A stretch of DNA of 64,000 bases, taken from contig CM057456.1 in assembly GCA_016271365.2 (NCBI GenBank), positions 1,393,903,501 through 1,393,967,500 on the forward strand. The letters run 5' to 3'. The position numbers and the translations under genes were made by a program. The first letter of the stretch is position 1. The number at the start of each line of letters is the position of its first letter. The notes under the pieces were generated by a model. It searched no databases, was not told where the DNA came from, and saw only the letters and a list, made by a program, of their open reading frames with translations. This stretch comes from Neoceratodus forsteri. Lineage: Eukaryota; Chordata; Ceratodontiformes; Ceratodontidae. Positions 41,338 through 52,056 of the stretch are shown here, in pieces.

Positions 41338-41800
41338 GTACTTAAGGAGGTGGAGGAATGCTGTGGCCGGGATCTGTCAACTGGAGGAGAGTAGACGGGC
41401 CTGCTCTATCAAGCGTTCTGCTCTGTCTGCTGGAGGGATGGCTCTGCCCTGGGAAGAGTCCAGGATCACTCCAATATGGTGGGGGCACTGGCACGGAGAG
41501 AGATAAGACTTTGGCAGATTAACCGTTATCCCCAAGGCCTAGACGAGCCAAAAGGTGCACTCCAGGGTCTGCAGCAAGAAATCCCTAGAGGGGGCTGTCA
41601 GCAGTCAGCCGTCCAAGTTGGAGAGCACATAAAAGCCCCATCTCCTCAGAACTGCAGCTACCACCGCTAAGCACTTGGTAAAATCCGAGATGCTGAAGAA
41701 AGGACAAAAGATCAGGCCTGGAACTGAAAATGGTCCTTCTGGAAACAGAAATGGAGGAAGCAGTTTTGGGCCGGGAAGACCTGGATGTGAAGGTAGGCAT
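41338..41800 (-). pseudogene. DIRS D reverse transcriptase remnant
   Basis: Only the region after the deletion: SDFTKCLAVVAAVLRR near 41690 followed by NLDG where other copies have YLDD near 41610, and the thumb segment near 41450. The finger domain and the first catalytic Asp block are absent. Confidence 0.7.
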
Positions 41801-43430
41801 CCTTCATGATCCCAGAGGGCATTCTGGTACTGCACTATATGGGCCAAATAGTTCACAGCTCGAATGGCCAGGATGGCAGAGGCATACATGTGCTTGCCCC
41901 AGTCATCTAGCTGCCTAGACTCCTTGTCAGGAGGGTGGGTACTAGGGTGTTTGGGTCTCTTAGTGTGGTCATGGGCTGCATTCATGACCACAGAGTCCGC
42001 CATGGGGTGCTCCCATAAGAAGGGCTTACCTATTAGCGCATGGTACAGGCGGACAGTCTTCTTGGGCAAGGCCAGAGTGGAGGAAGGATGGTTGCACACT
42101 GCCTTGGTAACGTCTTCATATGAATCAATTAAAGGAGGCACCACCAAGAAAGGGGGGGGGGGGTCTTCTTTTTCTACAGATACATGCCTAGACACCGGCA
42201 CTCTGGATCCAGCTTCTCTGTTTCTCCTCCCATGAGGGACTGGATATGACACATAATGTCAGCAACAGTAGTGTCATCAGGAGGAGCCCCCTTAGACTGG
42301 TCCTGATCCTCAGAGGAGTACCTAGAGGACTCTGAAGAGGAAGAGTCATCACCCAACGGGTCACTGTCAGGGATCTGTGTCGGGGAGGGTAATGGTTCTC
42401 CAAACGTGAGCCGGAGCCAACGTCAGGGTGCCCGGGGGTCACTGTGGGTTCTGCCCGGTCCGGGTCCTGAGGAGGACACAAGGGAGAGGGCCTCCTGGGA
42501 GCATCCTTGTTCTGAATGAAGGACCACTGAGCAGTGAAGAGGGCATTATAATCCACTAGCAGGGTGGATTATAGAACGGATAATAAGGATACTGTGGTGG
42601 TGGTGGGGGGTATGGTGGGAGGGTATGGAGTGCAGTGACAGGGGCCAGCATGGGGTACCCTGATGTGGTCCACCTGGCGGTGGCTGTGGATCCCGAGGAG
42701 GATCAGCAGGCGTCAGTTGTGCAGTTGTCGGCAGGGCTGGCCTAATTGGCGAAGACTGGCAATGGTCTGGAGAAGTAGCTGACGGCCCCAATGGTGAGGG
42801 TGGTGCCTGCGGAGAAGAGGGCCCCCCGAGGCAAGGGCAGAGATGATGCCTGTGTAGAGCAAGAGGCGAGCACTTGCTCAGGCAATGCGTGGTAGGACTA
42901 GCACTGGCCCCGGAGTTGGGAACACCTTGGGGGGGCGGCGGTGGTCAAGACCTGCCATCAGAAGATCCAATCCCAGCCGAGCTGCCTGGCTGAAAGCCCG
43001 TGGACAAAGTCCACTGCCCTGAAGAGCTCCCACCTGAAATTGAGATAAGGGTGGCCAGAGGTGGTGGCAGGTCTGTGCAGCGAGCGAGAGGCTGACCGGG
43101 GGACAGTCCCCGTGCTTGCACTTTCACTTCAATTTCTTCTCCTTCTGGGAGGAAGCCCTGGAAGATTAGGCCGGGGAAGCTGAAGAACTCCTGGCCTGTA
43201 GCTCCTTCTCCATAGCATCCAAATTCTGCTAAAGCAGGTAACTTTCTAAGATCTTCAAATGATGTCTTCGTGTGGCCTGATTGAAGTCCTGGCAGGCATT
43301 GGTGTCGTGGTCTGGGCATAAGCATGCAGGCAGGAAGAGTGACCATCCTTAGCGGGAATCTTCTTGCCGCAGGCACACTTTGTCTCCCAACTGGAAGATG
43401 AGGCTGGAGAAGACAACACAAAAACTTGAG
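41801..43430 (-). pseudogene. DIRS D gag-like region
   Basis: N-terminal Cys/His cluster near 43385 (CACGKKIPAKDGHSSC), degraded beyond. A Pro-rich middle (42790-42560) includes a Pro/His tract. C-terminal region 42252-41830: FLVVPPLIDSYEDVTKAVCN, DSVVMNAAHDHTKRPKH and SRQLDDWGKHMYASAILAIR. The last piece is fused by the deletion to RT. Confidence 0.65.
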
Positions 43431-43539
43431 GTTTTAATCACTAACAGAAGAAAATAAAAGCACGGGTTAAACACGAGAAAATGAGGTTGACTATAGCTGG
43501 CATCCGTGAAGGTTTGACATGCACAGGTAGACGATGGGA

Positions 43540-43734
43540 AAGAACTGAGGTAGGTGTGGGGGGACCGCTCCCTTTATAGGATAGGCGGACGTCTGCATGC
43601 TGACGTCAGTGTGGGTGTGGGGGGGCAGTCCCCTATGATAGACTGCTAGCTAGAAGTTTTCCATGTGGTCCTGGCACCTGGCGGCTTCAGTACTACCGGT
43701 GTTGCCTGCTGCAAGAGCACCTTCAAAGTAAGAT
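43540..43734 (-). repeat. DIRS D 5' inverted terminus
   Basis: Inverted match to about 38870-39030 (GCTTCAGT..TACC, AGACTGCTAGCTAGAAGTTT, the GGACTGCCCCC block). It contains CTATAAAGGG on the minus strand (43571-43580), a TATA-like promoter in the expected place. Confidence 0.78.
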
Positions 43735-43736
43735 AC

Positions 43737-43994
43737 CAGGGTTTTAAATAGCTGGTATACAATAGCAAAACACTAAATAAAATGGGGTATGGCTAACCAT
43801 TTTCAGAAATGCTTCACACTAGACTGCTAACCATTTTTTTGAGTGAGTCCATGACACAGTACACATTAACAAAAATATAATTTTTTTAAATTTTGCTGAT
43901 CAGTCTGTGCCAAGTGTTGTGCATTTTCACAACTGATTAGCACTTTCACACGTCTAAATTGCTAATCAGTTTTTTCAGCTTATTTAAAACCCTG
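43737..43994. mobile_element. MITE-like element with CAGGGTTTTAAA ends, copy 1
   Basis: 258 bp with terminal inverted repeats CAGGGTTTTAAATAGCTG and the complement of CAGCTTATTTAAAACCCTG at the far end. hAT-superfamily elements often begin CAGGG. No ORF. An 8-bp target duplication is not evident, possibly because DIRS D abuts the left end two bases away. Interior blocks such as CTAACCATTTT repeat internally. Confidence 0.6.
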
Positions 43995-43995
43995 G

Positions 43996-45506
43996 CTACA
44001 CTGTTTCACTTCACTGAGGAGACCTAGATCCGCATGACCTGTTCAGTACATCCATTGGACACAGGGTGCATGCCAATGGATTGGAGGATGGCCCATGTGG
44101 TACCCATTCACAAGGGCAGACCCAAGGACGAACCAGGGAACTACCAACCAGTGAGCCTCACATCAATTGTGGGTAAACTGATGGAGATGATCCTAAAGGA
44201 GAGGCTCTTGACCTTTTTGGAGAACAATGGTCTCCAGAACAGTCAGCAGCACGGGTTTGTCTCGGGAAGATCCTGTTAGACAAACCTGAGTACTACGACT
44301 GGGTGACAAGGGAACTGGACAAAGGCCATTCGGTGGATGTCCTGTTTTTGGATTTCAGCAAGCCTTTGATTCTGTGCCACATGGGAGGCTGGAATATATA
44401 GGGGTGGGAACAAAGATGGTTAACTGGATCACCAGTTGGCTAAAGGGTAGACAGAAAAGGGTGGTAGTGGTGGTAAACTCAATGCCGAGGGATGTGACGA
44501 GCAGGGTGCTGCAAGGATCAGTGTTGGAACCGGTGGTGTCTGGGATTTTCACTGTTGATATCTCCCACGGGGTCCTGAGCAAGATCAGTCTCTTCGCGGA
44601 TGACACAAAGGTGGGAGTGGTGGTGGATGACATCGAAGGATGGAGGGGGCTGCAGGAGGACCTGAGCAGGCTACAGGAATGGTCAGAGCATTGCAGTTGG
44701 GGTTTAACGCCAAAACGTTCAAGGTTTTGCACTTTGTGGTAAAGAACCAGGGGAGGAGCGATCAGCTAGGGGGGTTCATCTGGAATGCACGGGGCCGGAG
44801 AAGGATCTAGGGGTGCTCATAACGGTGAGTATGAATAACTCAGCTCAGTGCAGAAAGGTGGCAGTGAAAGCCAACAGAATGCTGGGGTGCATAGTGAGGG
44901 GAATCTCCTCTAGAAATAGGGAGGTGATCCTGCCCCTCTACAGGTCGCTGGTCAGGCTGCACTTGGAGTATTGCATGCAGTTCTGGTGCCCATTCCTGAA
45001 GAAGGACATCAGACTGCTGGAGGGTGTACAGCATACGGCAACAAAGATGATCCAGAGATTAGAAGGATACTCCTATGAGGAGAGGCTGGGTGAGCTGAAC
45101 ATGTATTCCCTGGTGGAGAGGATGGATGCGGGGGGCATGATCAAAACCTTTAAATACCTGAAGGGAATAAACAAGACTAGTACACAAGGGATTTTCCAGA
45201 TCAGAAGGGGGAGGGTCACGAGGGGACACCAGCTGAGATTGGAGGGGGGAGGTTTCAGGATGGAAGTAAGGAGACAGTATTTCACAGAGAGAGTGGTGGA
45301 CAGGTGGAATGCTCTGCCTGAGGAGGTAGTAGCCTGTAGCATGGTAGGCAGCTTTAAGAGAGGATGGGACAGAGCGAGGTGGGGGGGGTTATTATGAAGA
45401 GGGGAGGGAGTGGGGCAGCTGCAAGGTGAGGGGCTAGCTGCACAATTAAGCAGACTAGATAGACTGTTAGGCCTGTATCTGCTGGGGTTTTTGTATGTTC
45501 ATATAC
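43996..45506 (+). pseudogene. CR1/L2-type LINE: RT and C-terminus, 5' truncated
   Basis: MTCSVHPLDTGCMPMDWRMA then HVVPIHKGRPKDEPGNYQPV, SLTSIVGKLMEMILKERLLT and NSQQHGFVSGRSC to 44279. After a frameshift come INWITSWLKGRQKRVVVVV, VLQGSVLEPV (Gly to Glu) and catalytic LFADDTKVGVVV near 44595. 44813-45397 gives the long C-terminus: KANRMLGCIVRGISSRNREV, LYRSLVRLHLEYCMQFWCPF and VVDRWNALPEEVVACSM. The 3' UTR carries GCAGACTAGATAGACTGTTA, typical of the family, ending near 45506. The endonuclease is absent. Confidence 0.85.
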
Positions 45507-46942
45507 ATTGTGTCCTAAATCCTCACCAGAACAGAGGAATCTCAGGTGCACTGTTTAGGCTGCGTGCTCAAACTCTGGTGGTGGTGGTGGTATTTTGCTC
45601 ACCCTGCAACCATCGTGCTTCCAGTGGATTGTAGAAGCAACACTGTATCACTGATGACAACGCATCATCTGGTATCCCCCAAGGTGGATGTAGAAAAGAC
45701 CATCTTAATGAGGCTGATGGGGGAGATCTACAGGTAGAAAAAAATGGGTGTGACAACTTAAAGTCACTGCCCTCCCCTCCTCTCTGGGACACCCTGTACT
45801 GAAACTGTATGAAGGCATGGAGAAGAGCCACAGAGGCCGTCAAATGGCCCCTTGGGATGGTAAGGCAGTGTTGGGACGAGTCAAACTGGAAGGTGAAGGT
45901 TGGCAGCTCTCCCTCGGAGGGGGGAAAAAAGATGAGGTGCAACAGGTGCAAATCCATTTTTCCATCTTGAGCCAAAGAAAATTTTAGATTAATTGCCAGT
46001 GTAAATCAAAGTCAACGCATATAAACCAGTCCAAGTACTGCAGTTAGTATAAATTCACAAAGCTGATACTGAATCCCCAGGATTAGATCTGACAGAAGGT
46101 CCATTTCAAATTGGATACATCGACTTACCTGAATAGTCCATCTCTGTCAAAATTCAAACTAGGTTCCTCTGAGAGTAAAGGCAGAAGAGGGAGAGTGAAG
46201 GACAATGGCAAACATCACCTTTGGGCACTATTTAGGGGGGAGTAAAATGCAGCATCACCAAAGCCCTTTAAGAACATCTTGGAGTAAAAGATTTTCTGCA
46301 GGTTGCTGCCATTCTGCAGTATGAATTTAATGGTACCTCACCATTTTATCAGTCCATAGTAAGTGAGACAGCAGCAGAAAAGGCCTTCCCCTTTTGCCAT
46401 TATCTTCAGTGGCCCCATATGTCTTATCTCCTTATCTCACCCATGCTTGAACCCCCCCCCCAACTTTGCAAACTACTTCCCTTGGCAGCCTTATTCTACT
46501 CCACTACCCTTTCTGTGAAATGTTAGCCCCCCTTTTTTTCCCAGTTTCATTGAGCTTCCTCTGGTGCTGGTGTTCCCAATCTGTGTAACAACTTTCTGCT
46601 GTCTTGTCTGTTAATAATCAGGGGGAGGGCAGGACATCAGCTCATGCATGGGCAGAATCACTTAAAGGAGTAGTCCACCCAGAATTTACAAAAAAACATA
46701 AGTTATGCAGAGTGTTTTGATATGTATGTTAAGTCCTAGTGTGTCCTTCCCTCTGTCTGCTATTAGGATTTTTTTCTAAATTAGCCTGCTAGCTATATGG
46801 TAGTTTTACGACTCCTGGGGATCTCCATCACAAATAGGTTTATTGGCTTTCTTTCTCCTACGACGCACCCTGTCTCATGTGACAGTGATGTAGCCAGGCC
46901 CTTAGATTTAGCATGTGCAGTACCAGGAGAATTCCACATCCT
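45507..46942. other. Unrecognised region
   Basis: No supported gene. Short GGT repeat near 45580. The minus-strand ORF at 45568-45975 (135 codons) has no recognisable domain. Near 46660, TTAAAGGAGTAGTCCACCC resembles terminal sequence of some vertebrate DNA transposons, but no partner terminus was found. 46770-46942 could be the 3' UTR of the adjacent L1 ORF1 remnant. Confidence 0.4.
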
Positions 46943-47640
46943 GCCTCAATCTTTGCCCAAGGAGGTGCCCTCCTCTGCTGTCCCTTCCAGCTCCCACTCA
47001 ATACATGGAAGCATCTTTTCCACATCCGTGGGATTATCAAACTGATACTGCCTCCCCTGCCACGTAAGGTGCAGTCTGGCAGGGAGCAGTAACTGATGCT
47101 GAATCTTAAATCTTAGGAGACAACTCCGAATCCCATTGAAGGTCTTATGCCTCTGCCTGCTACTATATGCCAAATCCGGGAAGAGCTGCAAGGTATCCTC
47201 CCCATATTTCAGGGATCGCCTTCTCTTGGCCAGGGTAAGAATCCAGTCTCGATCACCGACCCCTGTACAATCAGTAGGGTTCTGGGAGTCAAACCTTTTG
47301 ATCTCACCAGTTGGTTGAGAGTTGTTTGAATCGTGAGTAAAGTCGCTCTCCCTGTAGACTGCTCATTCGGGTCTGTGGCTTCATCAGCTAACACAAGCTC
47401 CTCTTCTCGCTGCTGCCAAGATCTCTTTGGGGCAAAGAAATCCAAGGAAGCGGTGGCAGCACCTTCCCCCTCCCCATCTAGGTTCTCTAATACATGCTGC
47501 ACAGCTTTCACCCTGGAAAAATTGCAGGAAATTCAAGTTTATCACTTTTAACAATAGATCTCGGGAGCTCAAAAAATTAGCCGTTTCCCCAATGCTGTTG
47601 AGCAGCGTGCGTGCTCCCCCACTTCTTTATCTGCTGTTTA
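46943..47640 (-). pseudogene. L1 ORF1p-like remnant with internal deletion
   Basis: N-terminal part 47511 downward: ATASLDFFAPKRSWQQREEE and LLTIQTTLNQLVRSK. It then jumps directly to LTPRTLLIVQGSVIE, so the coiled coil and RRM (about 130 residues in the copy at 22582) are deleted. After a frameshift the C-terminal domain reads LQLFPDLAYSSRQRHKTFNG, HQLLLPARLHLTWQGRQYQF and DNPTDVEKML, ending near 46943. Same L1 family as 22432-24117. No ORF2 is seen adjacent. Confidence 0.78.
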
Positions 47641-47894
47641 TAATCTTTCCCTAATCCTTTTTCAACTACACATTCCAGAACAGCAAACAAGACTCCAACT
47701 GCAGATGAACTAATGACCTTGCACAATGGCAGTCATTTCACTCCTCTAGCTGCTGGTCCTCTTTCTTATACATCCCAGCATCCTATTCACCCTCCCTGTT
47801 GGACTGTGCTTCTGTCTCCAAATTGTTTGCTATTGCCCCCCGTCTTTTTCGTCTGTTGTATGCTCTACAGACCCCCTTCGCCCTTCATGTAGTC
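47641..47894. other. Unrecognised spacer
   Basis: Pyrimidine-rich, no feature recognised; it may hold 5' UTR of the L1 remnant. Confidence 0.4.
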
Positions 47895-48085
47895 CAGGGT
47901 TTTAAATAATTGATTAGCATTTTTTTTCCTGGGACAATACTAACTGTACAGAAAGTATTTCTATAGGTTTTCTAGAAGTGTTGTGTTGTTAAAACACAAT
48001 GAGGCAAGTGCTATGCATTTTTACAATGTTTTAACACTTTTATGAGCAAAACACTAATCAATTTTTAGAGTTAAATAAAACCCTG
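47895..48085. mobile_element. MITE-like element with CAGGGTTTTAAA ends, copy 2
   Basis: 191 bp starting CAGGGTTTTAAATAATTGAT and ending AGTTAAATAAAACCCTG. Sub-terminal GATTAGCAT and ACTAATCA are also inverted. Shares ends with 43737-43994 but the interior differs, as in families of internally deleted DNA transposons. Confidence 0.6.
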
Positions 48086-48250
48086 CAGTCACTGAATTTA
48101 TTCATATTATATGCATTACCTCAAACTTCTTGGCATTGCATTTCAATAGGCAGGCAGATCTTCAACTAGATCTCCACTCTAATATCACAAACAAAAAATG
48201 TTGAAAAGGGCTGGTCCCAAGATGGATCCCTGTGGCATCCTACTGGTGAG
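48086..48250 (-). pseudogene. LINE RT fragment
   Basis: The minus strand reads TSRMPQGSILGPALFNIF then, after a gap, NAKKFEVMHII: the PQGSILGP block and a later palm segment of a CR1/L2 RT. The FADD block between them is deleted. Confidence 0.7.
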
Positions 48251-48600
48251 CTAGATACATACATGGATACTAATGTCAGAAAAAGTCCCTATTGGCCCAT
48301 CCAGTCTGCCCACACTAACTACCTTGCACTTGCCCTATCAGCCATCCTGCTCCTTAATTTCTGCCCCCACCCGAGTCCATCTTCCTGGCATATCCCTGCT
48401 TGAAACTGCTTACCGATTTGGCCGGTACCACTTCTGGCAGCTTGTTCCACTTATCCACTACTGTTTCTGTGACAAAGTGCTTGTGGACATCCTTGAATCT
48501 TTCCCTTCAAGTTTAAGTGGGTTCTTCATCGTCTCTGTATCTGAGCTCAAGCAGAACAGTTTCATGGCATCCACCTTGTTTATCCCTCACCAGGTACTGG
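48251..48600 (-). pseudogene. LINE C-terminus and 3' end
   Basis: The minus strand reads LVTETVVDKWNKLPEVVPAK-like sequence (48480-48420) and SVSSFKQGYARKMDSG, then a 3' UTR with CAGACTGGATGGGCCAATAG and a terminal ATCCATGTATGTATCTAG. This is the C-terminal VVDKWNxLPxxV block and 3' end characteristic of CR1/L2 elements. It directly abuts the RT fragment, so these are two separate truncated copies or a deleted one. Confidence 0.68.
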
Positions 48601-48781
48601 GTGGTAACTCCCTCAGTTCCGTTGCCTGACGCCCGATCTTCTTTTTGGCTGGAAAAAGCAGGTTACCTCCTTACCGCTCCCGTGTTGAATAGGCCCTCAC
48701 ACTTAAATCTACAGATTTACTTTCTATACTTTAAACTCTTACAAGTTTCTGTCTTCAGCCTGAGCTTTGATCGCACCTGCC

Positions 48782-51720
48782 ATGGATGATAAGTCCACTC
48801 CCAGGTTCTGCTGGTCCCCTAGCAGGCAGAAAATGTCCTAAACTGACCCGCACACCATGTGCGTCTACTGCCTGGGGCAGGAGCATGATTCCCAGGCCTG
48901 CGATTTTTGTCGCTCATTTCACCTGACCGTCGTAGAGGACTGTCGTGCCCAACTTAAACTGGTCCACCCAGCACAACAGAACCAGATGGTCAAATCTAAG
49001 GATGCCTGATGGGTGGTCTCTGTGACCGTGGGGTCCGCTGAACAGCTTGTGGCCTTGGAAGAGGCAGTGGCCCAGGCTGCGTCCCTCTCCTCTTCGGCTT
49101 CTGCCTTCGTGCCGCTTCAGCTGGCTTGACATTTACAGGATCCTTCAAAGAATTGTGCCAGTCTCTGCCAACCTTCATTCAGGGACCCTCTGGGCACACG
49201 TACAAATCCGAGAAAGTGTCTGAGAAAGAGAGGACTTGTCGTCATTCATGGGATCGGGAGCACTCTTGGTCGAGATTTTCCAGTTCCCAAGCTTCTCCAG
49301 AGCTGACTTTGGTCGAATCCTCCACGGTAACCCCGTCGGACCAGTTGACCGAGATGTTGGTTGAGGTCCCAGCTGAGATTTTTCTCGAGTTGACCTACCA
49401 GCTGTTGACTAAAGAGGCCAACACTTCCTTGTCCAGGACTCTGGTCCTGACTCAGACCATTGGAGGGACGGATCAGTCCAGTGACCCACCACCTTTGGTC
49501 CCAGACCTGGAGGAGCCTCGGTGTTCGCCGACTCCGTCCGAGAACCGTCACCGGTCCCCCGGAGATCGAGGTGGAGGTCTTGGTTTTCATCCTGTGGGTC
49601 GAGTGGCTCCTGCCGACATCAGCGCTCCCACTCTCAGCACCATGGGTAGTGGCGCCACTGCTACTCTTCTTCCTTGTCCTCCATGGGTGAGGATAGGCTT
49701 CGGTGCAAAATGCGTTGACACTACGAGGATTTTTTTTCCTATATGTATTTTGTAGATTTTTCCATTTTTTTCTCCCTGACCCTTTGCATCCTGGCGTGGC
49801 GCATTGCATGTGGAGGCAGGCGCATGTCATGCACTATGGGACGCCCCACCCTACCAGTTGCTCCGTTACTGCCTACCATCAGACCTCCATCCAGTGACAG
49901 TGGGACTGCGAGCGGGTGACCCTCACTGCTGGGAGAGGAGAGCCAATGTTCGATCCTACTCCCCCTTCCCAGATGACCCAAGGTTGTTCCCAAACCCGGG
50001 TCACCGGCATAGCACGATGTAAGGCGTTCAATGCCTAGTCCTCAGTGCCACTGGGCCGGCCCTGCTACGAGAATTTTATGTGGCAACAGCTGGTGCTTAC
50101 TGGCGTCAAGCCAACTACGGCTTCTATGCCAGTCATCACCTTGCTGTCGCTTGAAAGGCCGACGCCTTCTCTATCGACGGAGCCAACCAAAATGGTCCTG
50201 ACCGATCCCAGTGTCTCCACTGATTGGGGTGGAACAGCCGCCGACCAGCACTCCAACAAAGGAGTCTCGGCTGTTTAAGGGGCTTCCCCATTGACTGTTG
50301 GAGCATCAGCGGGGACTCTGGTGGTCGGCCACTCTTTAAGGACTTCCTCCCTGCACTCCCGTCCAGTTGACGGGGAGTCTATGGGGGATCTCCCGACAGA
50401 CAAAGGCCCATCTTCCTTCTCTGCCTGATCTGAGTCGATGGGTATGAAAATGGAGCCTGTCTAGAAGTGGGCTCGTTACCCATTAACTGAGATCCTCGAC
50501 CAGGGACACACTCCTACGGAGGCTTTCTCAGTGGCAGAGGCCATTCTTGGCAATGCCCTGGAGCTTTGGCAGCACCCTGCTTCCTGCCATGTGCATTCTT
50601 ATATTTTTATTATTATAATATCTCATTGCATTGTACAGCCATAAGTCATAGTCTACAGACATGAACAGGGCACAGTTACATTTCAGGCCAATCAAGCCTA
50701 CATAGAGAAAGTACATCCTTTTATAGGCATTACCATTCAGTAGGAGACAGATAAATATCAATTTGACAAGTAGGTCCCCCCCCCAAACACGTATAACCAA
50801 CCCAGTTCTGAGGAAGGGCACATCCCATGTTCCCCCCACTCTCCTCCCAAGCTCTTCCAAAGTGTTGAGTGGAATTGTAAATTAAGTCTGTCCCTCATGG
50901 TACAAATTCTGGGAGGTGTTCCAAGTGGTATAAGACCCATTCTGTCATTCGCCTTCTGCCAGATGGCCTGCAAGTATGCAGTTCCCGCTCAGGATTCACA
51001 GCGCACCTCTCGGCCGAGGGATTGGTGGCAGATTCTGTGTTTAGGTGCTCCAGCAACACCGGAATGTTGACAAGCCGCCCAAGAATTTGGACCATGCGGC
51101 TAAGAGTCTCCGCTGCCTCCTCGCTTGGTCTCCGCCAGGCGAGCTTGGCCCTCCTCATGGCCCACTTCTCCCACGCCCTGCTGGGCACCCTGGATGAGAT
51201 GCTTCCTCATCTGCTGGCAGACCTTCAGGCCATGGTCAAGCAGGTATGGGACCAGGACCAGGCTGTAGCCAAACTACAGCTCCAGACAGTCATAGACATT
51301 GGGGACTCCTGTGCCTGCTCCGTGACAACCTCAGTGGCCACGCGCAGCAGGGCTCGGCAGAGGATCTTGACCTTCCCGGTGGACACTCAGCAAAAGCTGG
51401 CAGATGTCCCTTTCCTGGGCACCGACTTGTTCGGCCCAGGAGACACCTCACCCGTAGACAGAAGTCCAATGCCACCTTGTACTCCTGTGATATCTTCCCA
51501 GAAGGACCCTAAAGGCTCCAAGCAGCAGAAGAACAAACCCTTTCAGTCCACCTCCACTCCAGCTGCCAAACCTGCCAAACCCAGGCTGTGGCCTTGGTTG
51601 TCTGCAAGCCTGGAGAGAGATGCTCCAGTGGCGCCTCAGGTGGGCCCTCCTCCTAGCCTGCCCAGTGGTGGGATGGGGGTACCTCCCTTATGCCCATCAC
51701 GCTTCTCCTGGGTCCTCTCG
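48782..51720 (+). pseudogene. DIRS E gag-like region
   Basis: Starts MDDKSTPRFCWSPSRQKMS then a stop. The Cys/His cluster CVYCLGQEHDSQACDFC is near 48860. A long Ser/Thr/Pro-rich middle (open 49126-49755) is interrupted by the SINE-like insertion and resumes after 50078. Near 50592-50768 an AT-rich stretch breaks the sequence again. The last open piece is 51022-51723 (RASLALLMAHFSHALLGTLD, KQQKNKPFQSTSTPAAKPAK). C-family gag differs in wording from the A/B type. Confidence 0.65.
49734..50064 (-). mobile_element. SINE-like element, copy 3, inside DIRS E gag
   Basis: 331 bp between CTACGAGGATTTT (49721-49733) and CTACGAGAATTTT (50065-50077), 12 of 13 identical. The minus strand starts GCCGGCCCAGTGGCACTGAG (A-box-like CGGCCCAGTGG), has GACCCGGGTTTGGGAACA in the B-box position and ends in an A-rich tail. 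The cleanest copy for boundary definition. Confidence 0.72.
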
Positions 51721-51734
51721 TAGGGGCCGGCCCC

Positions 51735-52056
51735 ACCACTTCCTTTCTGCCTGGTCCACTGTTACCATGGACAGGTGGGTTCTCGAAGTGATGGGTCAGG
51801 TTCTGCCTCAGGAATTCGAGCAGTATCCTCCTTGCCGAGCCCGCACCCCATGGGAGGACTCAGCTTCCGCAGACAAGCTGTCAGCTCTCAGAGCTGACAT
51901 AGTCCTGCTCCTTCACAAGGAAGTCGTGGTTCCTTCAGAACAACCAGGGTGTGTGTCCAGGTACTTCCTGCTGCCAAAGTTGGGGGAGGTGCGCTGGCAC
52001 ACCATTCTAGATCTGCACAACCTGAACAAGTTCCTCAGATCACACACCTTCAGATT
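51735..52056 (+). pseudogene. DIRS E RT, N-terminal part
   Basis: HFLSAWSTVTMDRWVLEVMG, LLLHKEVVVPSEQPGCVSRY, FLLPKLGEVRWHTILDLHNL and NKFLRSHTFR. Corresponds to residues before the LDLQDAF block of DIRS C. One open frame but truncated at the junction with F. Confidence 0.75.

Larger units (their letters stand above)
38826..43734 (-). mobile_element. DIRS D: both termini, internally deleted
   Basis: 4.9 kb with the AGTACAGTTACG end at 38826 and ...GTAAGAT at 43734. It is about 1.1-1.4 kb shorter than A and B. Most of the loss is at one point near 41800, where the gag C-terminal block (VQYQNALWD) is followed directly by RT sequence downstream of the finger domain. RNase H is largely open; the recombinase is in three pieces. 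Confidence 0.88.
48641..52056 (+). mobile_element. DIRS E: C-family gag and start of RT, 3' part missing
   Basis: A gag-like region from the ATG near 48782 to 51720, then the RT N-terminus. Its RT start (TMDRWVLEVMGQVLPQEFEQ) is nearly the same as in DIRS C, so it belongs to that family. It ends at LNKFLRSHTFR, mid RT, where DIRS F sequence begins. A SINE-like copy (49734-50064) splits gag. The 5' terminus was not identified, so the left boundary is approximate. Confidence 0.72.

Noticed and set aside
42945..43421. 158-codon ORF as a separate gene
   Set aside because: It is an alternative frame of the DIRS D gag-like region; the Cys cluster is in another frame.
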